DNA of 7,125 nucleotides from SYHX01 sp049317645 (lineage in GTDB: Bacteria > Bacteroidota > Bacteroidia > UBA7662): contig JBMOHV010000075.1 in NCBI GenBank assembly GCA_049317645.1, positions 1-7,125 of the forward strand. The letters run 5' to 3'. Of this stretch, positions 1-5,979 are shown piece by piece (the stretch's first letter is position 1; each line of letters opens with the position of its first letter). The notes beneath the pieces were generated by a model, which worked only from the letters and a program-made list of their open reading frames with translations, had not been told where the DNA came from and made no database searches. The translations under genes were made by a program, and so were the position numbers.

Positions 1-1
1 A

Positions 2-27
2 GCCTTGGGGATGCCAAGGCCAATTTT
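2..27 (+). terminator. possible terminator hairpin of an upstream gene
   Basis: GCCTTGG (2-8) and CCAAGGC (14-20) are perfect 7-bp inverted arms around a 5-nt loop, and a short T run (24-27) follows after a few bases. This could end a plus-strand gene lying left of the window. The T run is only four long and is interrupted from the stem by CAA, so the hairpin may also be chance. No upstream gene is visible to support it. Confidence 0.35.
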
Positions 28-114
28 CGGGTCAAAAATTTGGTATTTACGGACCTTCGTTCCGACCTTCGCCCATTCCAATAAGCCCATCAATTTCCTA
101 AAATTTACCTGTTT
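28..114 (+). promoter_or_regulatory. metK leader region
   Basis: This is the only space available for metK transcription and translation signals. It carries no Shine-Dalgarno sequence. The last 20 bases before the ATG are rich in A and T, which suits Bacteroidota translation initiation. TTTG at 39-42 resembles the Bacteroidota -33 element, but no convincing TAnnTTTG partner lies at the right distance. I see no conserved riboswitch core. The promoter may lie here or further upstream outside the window. Confidence 0.3.
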
Positions 115-1431
115 ATGTCGTATTTCTTCACCTCCGAATCCGTTTCCGAAGGCCATCCCGACAAAGTCGCCGACCAAATATCGGACGCCCTCTTGGATGC
201 CTTCTTGGCCCAGGATCCCCGCTCCAAAGTTGCTTGCGAAACCCTGGTCACAACGGGCTTGGCCGTCTTGGCCGGTGAAGTCAAAACAACAGGCTATGTG
301 GACGCTCAAATGATCGCCCGCGATACGATTCGTCGCATTGGTTATACCAAATCCGAATACATGTTCGATGCCGATTCCTGCGGGGTTATTTCGGCCATCC
401 ACGAACAATCGCCGGACATCAACCAAGGCGTCGAAAAAAACACATCCGAAACCCAAGGCGCTGGTGATCAGGGCATGATGTTTGGGTATGCCACCAACGA
501 GACCGAGAGCTACATGCCCCTGCCCCTCGAAATTAGTCATTTGTTGTTACGGGAACTGGCTTCCATTCGCAAAGAAGGCAAGGTCATGAAATACCTGCGC
601 CCGGATGCCAAGAGCCAGGTGACCATTCGCTATTCAGACAAGCACAAGCCCGAAGCCATTGACGCCGTGGTGATCTCGACCCAGCACGATCCTTTCATCC
701 AAACCGGAACCAATGTGCGCGCTGTCAAGGCCGACCAAAAAGCAATGCAGGCCCGCATTGCCGCCGATATTCAGCGCTACCTCCTACCACGCGTTAAGCG
801 CCAGCTCCCATCGCGGATTGGCCGCCTTTTGAACAAAACCGTTAAATACCACATCAACCCCACCGGGAATTTTGTGATTGGCGGACCCCACGGGGATACC
901 GGTCTCACCGGCCGCAAAATCATTGTGGACACCTACGGTGGCAAAGGCGCCCACGGTGGGGGTGCCTTTTCGGGCAAAGACCCCTCCAAAGTGGACCGTT
1001 CGGCCGCTTATGCAGCCCGTCACATTGCCAAGAACATGGTGGCCGCCGGCCTTTGCGACCAGGTTTTGGTCCAAGTGGCCTATGCCATTGGGGTCGCTGA
1101 ACCGGTCGGACTCTACGTCAACACCTACGGCACAACCCACGTCCGCGATGCGGCCGGCAAAAAACTCAGCGATGGAGAAATCGCCCAACGTATTTCCAAG
1201 ATTTTTGATATGCGTCCGGGCATGCTCATCCAGCGCCTCAAACTCCTCAACCCAATCTACGCCGAAACCGCAGCCTACGGTCACATGGGCCGCCCCCACG
1301 TCAAGGTCAACAAAACCATCCGCTGGGGATCCGGTGCCGATCAATCCAAAACCATGAGCGTGGAACTCTTCACCTGGGAGGCTTTGGATTATGTGAGCGC
1401 GATCCGCAAAGCCTTCAAGCTACCGGCCTAA
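115..1431 (+). CDS. metK: S-adenosylmethionine synthase (methionine adenosyltransferase)
   Basis: MetK makes S-adenosylmethionine from ATP and L-methionine, releasing phosphate and diphosphate, in the cytoplasm; the enzyme is usually a homotetramer. The 438-residue product is complete. The N-terminal motif SEGHPDK (residues 11-17) supplies the ATP/Mg-binding His14, Asp16 and Lys17. Signature 1, GAGDQGMMFGYA, is at 115-126, and signature 2, the glycine-rich GGGAFSGKD of the phosphate-binding loop, is at 281-289. HEQSPDINQGV at 96-106 is also characteristic. The protein is somewhat longer than the roughly 384-residue E. coli enzyme, as is usual for Bacteroidota versions, which carry an insertion in the middle (about 145-180 and 200-235). 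The ATG at 115 gives the expected N-terminus MSYFFTSESV. The gene converges on the opposite gene string and is probably its own transcription unit. I see no missing key residue. Confidence 0.98.
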   Translation: MSYFFTSESVSEGHPDKVADQISDALLDAFLAQDPRSKVACETLVTTGLAVLAGEVKTTGYVDAQMIARDTIRRIGYTKSEYMFDADSCGVISAIHEQSPDINQGVEKNTSETQGAGDQGMMFGYATNETESYMPLPLEISHLLLRELASIRKEGKVMKYLRPDAKSQVTIRYSDKHKPEAIDAVVISTQHDPFIQTGTNVRAVKADQKAMQARIAADIQRYLLPRVKRQLPSRIGRLLNKTVKYHINPTGNFVIGGPHGDTGLTGRKIIVDTYGGKGAHGGGAFSGKDPSKVDRSAAYAARHIAKNMVAAGLCDQVLVQVAYAIGVAEPVGLYVNTYGTTHVRDAAGKKLSDGEIAQRISKIFDMRPGMLIQRLKLLNPIYAETAAYGHMGRPHVKVNKTIRWGSGADQSKTMSVELFTWEALDYVSAIRKAFKLPA

Positions 1432-1437
1432 GGCTTC

Positions 1438-1488
1438 GCCCGACCCGGTCTGGATTGCGTCGGGCCCGGTCCGGATTGCGTCGGGCCC
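1438..1488. terminator. GC-rich hairpin(s) between convergent genes, possible bidirectional terminator
   Basis: GCCCGAC (1438-1444) can pair perfectly with GTCGGGC at 1459-1465 or with the second copy at 1480-1486. In addition, the self-complementary GGGCCC at 1462-1467 can pair with GGGCCC at 1483-1488. These structures lie just after the metK stop and just before the stop of the convergent TPR gene, where both transcripts must end. No clear U tract follows on either strand, so intrinsic termination is uncertain; RNA 3'-end protection is an alternative role. Confidence 0.4.
1444..1485. repeat. 21-bp direct tandem repeat, two copies
   Basis: The units at 1444-1464 and 1465-1485 have the pattern CCCGGTYYGGATTGCGTCGGG and are identical except for one T/C difference (1451 against 1472). 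A degenerate third start, CCCAGGCCAGATT, follows at 1486-1498. The repeat fills most of the 66-bp convergent gap. A recent local duplication is the simplest reading; it also doubles the GTCGGGC arm that takes part in the hairpins. Confidence 0.85.
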
Positions 1489-1497
1489 AGGCCAGAT

Positions 1498-2199
1498 TTA
1501 CTTCGAACCGGTCTGAATCAGGCCCAAGCCTTCCAAGGCTGAAGCGTCCTGCGGGGTGTATCGGAGAACGCGCTCAAACAGCGTTTTGGCTTCGTCTTTT
1601 TGACCCATAAAATACCGGGTCCACCCGTTCATGAGCATTGAATAATAATCGAAGGGGGACATTTTCAACGAAACCTCCAGGTACTTGAGGGCCTCGGGGT
1701 AGTTCTGACGGTAATAATAAATCAGCCCCAACTGGTAATTAGCTGTTCCGTTTTTGGGATCCAATTTGAGAATGTCCTTGTAGATTTTTTCGGCCTTCAC
1801 CCATTCTTCCTTGGCCGTATAGGGCATGAGGATACCCCAAAGGGGCTCGGTGGCTTGCGGTGCCAAAACCATGGCCCTCATATAATAAATAGCCGAACGG
1901 TCGTTGTCTCCGGCCTTGTAAGACAGCCAACCCATGCGCAGATTGACCTCGTAGATAGCATGAACGGTTTCGATGCCCAGGGCTTCCATGGCTTGGATGG
2001 CTCCCCGATAATCCTGACTCGCTTCGACCTTATAGCTCACCGCAAAGGCTTCACGAACCGCTTTGTCCTGCGCAGCTCGGTCTTTGGGTGAGGAGGGGTT
2101 TTGGGCAAAAGTGATGCCGCTGCATAAAATCCCTAACAAAAGAAAAAGACGAAAGATTCGAGTGCTTTGGATGCCTAGATAGGGTGGTTGATTTTTCAT
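1498..2199 (-). CDS. secreted tetratricopeptide-repeat (TPR) protein
   Basis: The 233-residue protein starts with a classical signal peptide: positive residues (Lys2, Arg14, Arg17), then the hydrophobic stretch LFLLLGILCSGITFA, with probable cleavage after Ala32. It is expected in the periplasm. Cys26 does not sit in a proper lipobox, so a lipoprotein is unlikely. The mature part is almost wholly TPR helices: repeats at about 83-114, 118-148, 152-182 and 184-216, each ending in the usual hydrophobic-acidic-Pro style turn (for example ILKLDP at 143-148), with a poorer helical pair at about 50-80. TPR proteins act as protein-binding scaffolds; no catalytic motif is seen. It is the last gene of the minus-strand string, 24 bp after the beta-barrel gene. 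The leader between them is A/T-rich (TTTTATAAAA) without a Shine-Dalgarno, as is common in Bacteroidota. The partner is unknown, but the preceding gene product is the obvious candidate. Confidence 0.85.
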   Translation of the reverse strand: MKNQPPYLGIQSTRIFRLFLLLGILCSGITFAQNPSSPKDRAAQDKAVREAFAVSYKVEASQDYRGAIQAMEALGIETVHAIYEVNLRMGWLSYKAGDNDRSAIYYMRAMVLAPQATEPLWGILMPYTAKEEWVKAEKIYKDILKLDPKNGTANYQLGLIYYYRQNYPEALKYLEVSLKMSPFDYYSMLMNGWTRYFMGQKDEAKTLFERVLRYTPQDASALEGLGLIQTGSK

Positions 2200-2223
2200 A
2201 ACAAAAGGGTTTTATAAAATAGT

Positions 2224-3741
2224 TTAAAAGTTAGTCGGGTTCCAAAGGAGGGCGATGCCCCCAAAAAACGAAATATAGGACCGGGTTACGGTTCGGGGAT
2301 TGGGGTCCACCGTTCCCTGGGATGCATTGGCCCAAGCGAGACCATTGATACTGCCTTCCATAACAAATCGCTGTATATAAGGCGCCAGGGACCAGCGGGC
2401 GTTGGATCGTGGGTTCGATGGTGAATTAATTTGTCTCAAGGCCGGGGTCCAACGACCCGACAGGGCCCAAACCGAACGCAGTTGATCGGTGGTATTCAAC
2501 GCCCAAAAGGTTCCAGGCTGGGTATAATTCCTCAAGGTGGAGCCTTGGATCGTACGTATTTCCAACCAAATCCTGGGCCCAAGCTGCAAACCGATCTTGG
2601 CCAGGCCCACCCCAACCATTTCTTTGCCAAGGCTGTCCGTGTTCAACGTTCCGTTGGATAAAGTCGACAAATCCAGCGAAACCAAAAATCCTTGATGACC
2701 CAGGGGCCACCAAGTCAACCCGGCATCGGCTTGCCATTGCCTTTGACTGTTGAGGGTACCGCTTAACAAACCCATTCGGTATTCCTTGCCCGTAACACGT
2801 CGCGAAACCGAACCCGAAAGGGCCCAAGCATTGTGCCTATAGGGCGTGGACACTGCCCTCAGGCCGCTATCAACCGTGTAGGGCTCGGTGCTAAGTCTCT
2901 GGGATCTTTCCCCAAATACCATCAAGCCCCCACCAAATTTCCACCCGGGCCATCGAGAATGAGCGGCCTCCCAGCGTTGGGCGTATTGGGTGGAATGCGA
3001 GACATAATCGGCACGGAGGGTGGTATCGGAGGTTTGGAAAACGACCGGATTCCAATAAGCGGACTGCACCCTCCCGTAGGTTCGGGCATCAAAACGCGTG
3101 AACGATTGCAGCAGGCTGATACGGTACGGGCCTCGACGACCCGGCATCCGAAGGGTGGCCTGCACGGACCCGCCCCAAACCGCTACCGGACCCTGAATCA
3201 AAGCCTCGGCATAGGCCCAGGTCGATGAACCCGTTTCTTTCTGCCGCAAGGCCAAAGGGTTCTGGTTTATTTCATCTCTTAGAGCCCTAGATCCAACCGG
3301 ATTTTGAAGACCGGTATTCAAAAAAGCGTAATCCAAGGCGAGCAACCCTTCCACTTCGGGCTGCGCATGGGCCACGGCCCAACGCCACTCGTCCATCCGG
3401 CGACAATCGAACAATTCTTGGCGGTACTCTGAGGCCAACAACGCCGAACCAGGAACCATGTCGGATGCAGCCTTCCAATGAAAAACGGCTCGTTCGTTGT
3501 TATGTAACATTCGATACGCCAAGGCCATGCGCCGATGGATATCCGCCGTGGCCCAGCCTCCATCGACCGCCGGTCGACCCTCCCAAATCAATTCCTTGTA
3601 TTCTCCAAAAGCAAGATGATACCGGGTGAGGCTGTCCGTCGAACCAACCTGGGCATGAAGAAACCCTCCCGGAAGACAAGCCCATATTCCACTCAGGACC
3701 CATGCTTTGGCCCTGCATTGGAGATTCAGGACAAACTGCAT
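2224..3741 (-). CDS. secreted protein with helical repeat N-terminus and probable outer-membrane beta-barrel
   Basis: I do not recognise a named family for this 505-residue protein. A signal peptide is visible (Arg10 and Lys12, then AWVLSGIWACLPGGFLHA, with cleavage near residue 30-31). Residues about 38-145 look like TPR-type helical pairs (MALAYRMLHNNERAVFHWKAA at about 72-92 is the best match). From about 185 to the end the sequence alternates polar and hydrophobic residues, is rich in Gly, Trp and Tyr, and has many Arg/Ser/Thr-rich loops, as expected of antiparallel beta strands. The last strand (about 490-505) ends in Phe, the usual C-terminal residue of outer-membrane barrels. The ATG at 3741 lies inside the preceding UT-M23 gene (16-bp overlap), so translation is probably coupled; no Shine-Dalgarno is seen. 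The likely role is an outer-membrane pore or surface component working with the inner-membrane protein encoded upstream. The barrel is inferred from sequence pattern only. Confidence 0.7.
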   Translation of the reverse strand: MQFVLNLQCRAKAWVLSGIWACLPGGFLHAQVGSTDSLTRYHLAFGEYKELIWEGRPAVDGGWATADIHRRMALAYRMLHNNERAVFHWKAASDMVPGSALLASEYRQELFDCRRMDEWRWAVAHAQPEVEGLLALDYAFLNTGLQNPVGSRALRDEINQNPLALRQKETGSSTWAYAEALIQGPVAVWGGSVQATLRMPGRRGPYRISLLQSFTRFDARTYGRVQSAYWNPVVFQTSDTTLRADYVSHSTQYAQRWEAAHSRWPGWKFGGGLMVFGERSQRLSTEPYTVDSGLRAVSTPYRHNAWALSGSVSRRVTGKEYRMGLLSGTLNSQRQWQADAGLTWWPLGHQGFLVSLDLSTLSNGTLNTDSLGKEMVGVGLAKIGLQLGPRIWLEIRTIQGSTLRNYTQPGTFWALNTTDQLRSVWALSGRWTPALRQINSPSNPRSNARWSLAPYIQRFVMEGSINGLAWANASQGTVDPNPRTVTRSYISFFGGIALLWNPTNF

Positions 3742-5978
3742 CGATAAATGGTTGGAGACGAATCGGTTCCCTTGGACGGGGCCTGCAACCAGCGGCGAAG
3801 GGAGCCTTCGTTTATTTCAAGTTCAAAATCCAGCTGCCGTACGGTGCGACCGCCCACCTTGGAAGCAACCGAGGTTTGGATACGCAGCCCTTCGGTCAAC
3901 GCGCCGGATGAAGCCGCAAGCCAAGCCGATTGATAATCCACTCGGTAAAACATCCAAAAAGGAGCGAACACATCTTGAATAGAACGCAACAAGGGTCGGC
4001 TAAAATGAACCAAAGGCAATTGATCTTGGACCGTTCCTGCATCGCGTACCAAGGACAAACGATAAACGGTCAAATAAAAGCGGTAAAGCAACGAAGAGCG
4101 TTTGCCCTCAAAATCATAGGCCCAGAACATAACCCCATCGTTCACATACCACATCGTCGAGCGAGTCAGGGGACAGTAGAGGTAGGTGCGGTTGTAGGCA
4201 TCCGTTCCCACCGTCCAATCCACCATCCGATCCGGCTGCTTCTCGGACTGCATGCGTAATTTTTGTCCGGGCTTGAAAGCGAAGGCTGAAGCCATGGCCG
4301 GCACCGCCTCCACCGAACTCACCTTTTGGTCCTCGCTTGGAACCGACCATCGACGCAGGGTACGGCCCTCCCCTTCTTCGAGTCGGTAATAAGCCAACGG
4401 GTGTGCCAAGGTTTTGGCGCCGATTTCGGGACTGGATTGAACCTGAAAATGCAGGTGGGGCTGCGGCGAGCGCCCCGAATTACCGCAGCTAGCCAGAACC
4501 TGGCCCCGAACCACCCACTGCCCCAGGCTGACCTTGAATCCATCCGGACGCAGGTGGGAATACTGGGTGTACAGGCCGTTGGCATGGTGCAGGACCAACG
4601 AATTACCCCAATTCTGTTCCATATCCACCCCCCCGATAGGGTTATCGGGCACATGGTTGGTCAAAGCCACCACGGTGCCGTCAAGGGGGGCTACAACGGG
4701 TTTGTTATAACAATAATATTGTTCCAAAAGGCTTCCGTCTCCCGAATGCGTACGGCCTTCTTCGTCCGTGATTTCAAAGTCCAAGGCCTTGGACCAATCT
4801 CCTAAATGCGTGTGTGGGCCGTTGTAGGCCTGGGTCACCGTCCAGGTTCCCCAAAAAGGCAGATGAAAGCGAGGGGTGTAAAGATGGGCCAGGCGCTGGG
4901 CATTCACCGCGTGTTTGTACAGGGTCTTTTCGGGAGAATAGTATTGAAGAGCGACCGGAACCAGACCCCTTAGCGATGGAGAGGCCTGCAAAAAATACAA
5001 AACCAATAGAGTCAATCCACTGAAAGCCAATGTAAAAGGGGGTAGACCCATAGGAGCCAACCATCCTGCCAGGGCAAACATGAGGACCGCCAAGACCGGT
5101 GTCAAGACGGCCACCAAGCCTATGGTAGCCGCAGAGGGAACCAGGTAAAAACCCCCCAGCGCAATGGCCATAAACACAAAATTACTTCCCACCAAAAAAT
5201 CCGTCAACGGAACCGTGGAAGCGCCCATCGTTTGGAACATCCCAAAAGCCAAGGCGTATCCACCCACCGCTAACAACAAAGACAAGCGACTGTGCAGGGC
5301 CAAACCCACGGCGAGTACCAGGCCCGCGATAACGGAATCCTGAAAATAAATGGAGCCCAAGGTCCGCAAAAAACTTTTCCAAAACGGATCCGCTGCCGCT
5401 AATTCCAAACCGCTTGTTGCAAGCAAATCCGTTTGAGCAGCACCCGCCAAGCCAGCCCCTGCAAGGCCAGCCCCTGTGGCCCCCGCCAAGCCAGCACCCG
5501 CAGCCCCCGCCAAGCCGGGATACCGCAATACAACGGCGGCCAGGCTATCCGAGCCCTCCATCAAGACCCAATAGGTCAGGACAAAGGGGAAGGTTAAGTA
5601 AGGAAGGCCGTAACGGCCCAAATGCCGATTCCACCATACAATCAACGTCAAGAGCAGAACCAAGCCCGCCATCAACACAAGCAACATGGGCGCATCCACC
5701 CGGTAACGATGGGCCATGGCCAGTCCCAAAAGCAAGGCATTGAAACCGTACATGCCTTCCTGCAGAAGTTCTTTGCTTTGGCCCGTTAATCGGCCCAAGG
5801 CCTGCACCGCAACCACCGAAAACAAACCGCAAGCCCCCATGATGGGATCCAGGAAACTGACCCCCAAGGCCAGCAATCCTAGCAACGGATTGAGCGCAAA
5901 AAACAATTGGGCATAGCTGTTGAGAACCCCCCTCACGGGGCCATTCCAAATCGAGCGCAGACCGGGTTGTGGGGCCAT
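3726..5978 (-). CDS. urea-transporter-like channel fused to M23 metallopeptidase
   Basis: This 750-residue inner-membrane protein joins two families. Residues about 20-332 are a UT (urea transporter) channel built as two similar halves: first half FFALNPLLGLL (26-36), GMYGFNALLLGLA (75-87) and LPYLTFPF (125-132); second half YFQDSVIAGLV (211-221), SNFVFMAIALGG (265-276) and LPPFTLAF (312-319). Family members pass urea or ammonia passively. Residues about 375-535 are an M23 peptidase (zinc endopeptidase of peptidoglycan): His391 and Asp400, catalytic YSH475L, GNSG (499-502) and HLH (508-510), with His510 as a ligand; all key residues are kept. Residues about 540-750 match nothing I know. There is no separate signal peptide. 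The ATG at 5978 was chosen because it begins 1 bp after the decarboxylase stop with an AGGGG seven bases upstream; an in-frame start at 6044 would add 22 residues overlapping that gene. The stop lies inside the next gene. Substrate and peptidase activity are inferred. Confidence 0.88.
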   Translation of the reverse strand: MAPQPGLRSIWNGPVRGVLNSYAQLFFALNPLLGLLALGVSFLDPIMGACGLFSVVAVQALGRLTGQSKELLQEGMYGFNALLLGLAMAHRYRVDAPMLLVLMAGLVLLLTLIVWWNRHLGRYGLPYLTFPFVLTYWVLMEGSDSLAAVVLRYPGLAGAAGAGLAGATGAGLAGAGLAGAAQTDLLATSGLELAAADPFWKSFLRTLGSIYFQDSVIAGLVLAVGLALHSRLSLLLAVGGYALAFGMFQTMGASTVPLTDFLVGSNFVFMAIALGGFYLVPSAATIGLVAVLTPVLAVLMFALAGWLAPMGLPPFTLAFSGLTLLVLYFLQASPSLRGLVPVALQYYSPEKTLYKHAVNAQRLAHLYTPRFHLPFWGTWTVTQAYNGPHTHLGDWSKALDFEITDEEGRTHSGDGSLLEQYYCYNKPVVAPLDGTVVALTNHVPDNPIGGVDMEQNWGNSLVLHHANGLYTQYSHLRPDGFKVSLGQWVVRGQVLASCGNSGRSPQPHLHFQVQSSPEIGAKTLAHPLAYYRLEEGEGRTLRRWSVPSEDQKVSSVEAVPAMASAFAFKPGQKLRMQSEKQPDRMVDWTVGTDAYNRTYLYCPLTRSTMWYVNDGVMFWAYDFEGKRSSLLYRFYLTVYRLSLVRDAGTVQDQLPLVHFSRPLLRSIQDVFAPFWMFYRVDYQSAWLAASSGALTEGLRIQTSVASKVGGRTVRQLDFELEINEGSLRRWLQAPSKGTDSSPTIYRCSLS
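5436..5516 (-). repeat. GLAGA-coding tandem repeat inside the UT domain
   Basis: Twenty-seven codons (protein residues 155-181) are made of imperfect in-frame units: GLAGAAGA, GLAGATGA, GLAGA and GLAGAA. At DNA level these are 24-bp units and a shortened 15-bp unit that share GGCTTGGCGGGGGCT-like cores, with a few synonymous differences. The repeat falls in the linker between the two inverted halves of the channel, just before the acidic segment QTDLLATSGLELAAADPFWK. Lengths in multiples of 3 mean that copy-number change by slippage would keep the reading frame. It is probably a flexible Ala/Gly-rich linker. Confidence 0.85.
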
Positions 5979-5979
5979 G

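Noticed and set aside
1..114. SAM riboswitch before metK
   Set aside because: Only about 90 bases are available after the edge hairpin and I see no recognisable SAM aptamer core or paired terminator next to the start.
784..1344. 186-codon open frame antisense to metK, and a 159-codon frame at 878-1357
   Set aside because: Both lie wholly inside the certain metK gene, have low-complexity composition typical of shadow frames and show no recognisable domain.
2122..2124. Lipobox at Cys26 of the TPR protein
   Set aside because: The residues before the cysteine are Gly-Ile-Leu; a Gly/Ala/Ser at -1 and Leu at -3 would be expected, and a normal signal peptidase I site follows at FAQ.
4326..4805. 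159-codon plus-strand open frame inside the UT-M23 gene, and the 134-codon frame at 5545-5949
   Set aside because: They are shadows of the strongly supported minus-strand UT-M23 gene; the translations have no motif and the starts have no leader signals.
5436..5516. CRISPR-like array at the GC-rich repeats
   Set aside because: The units are contiguous, in frame and without spacers; they code for an Ala/Gly linker in the UT protein.
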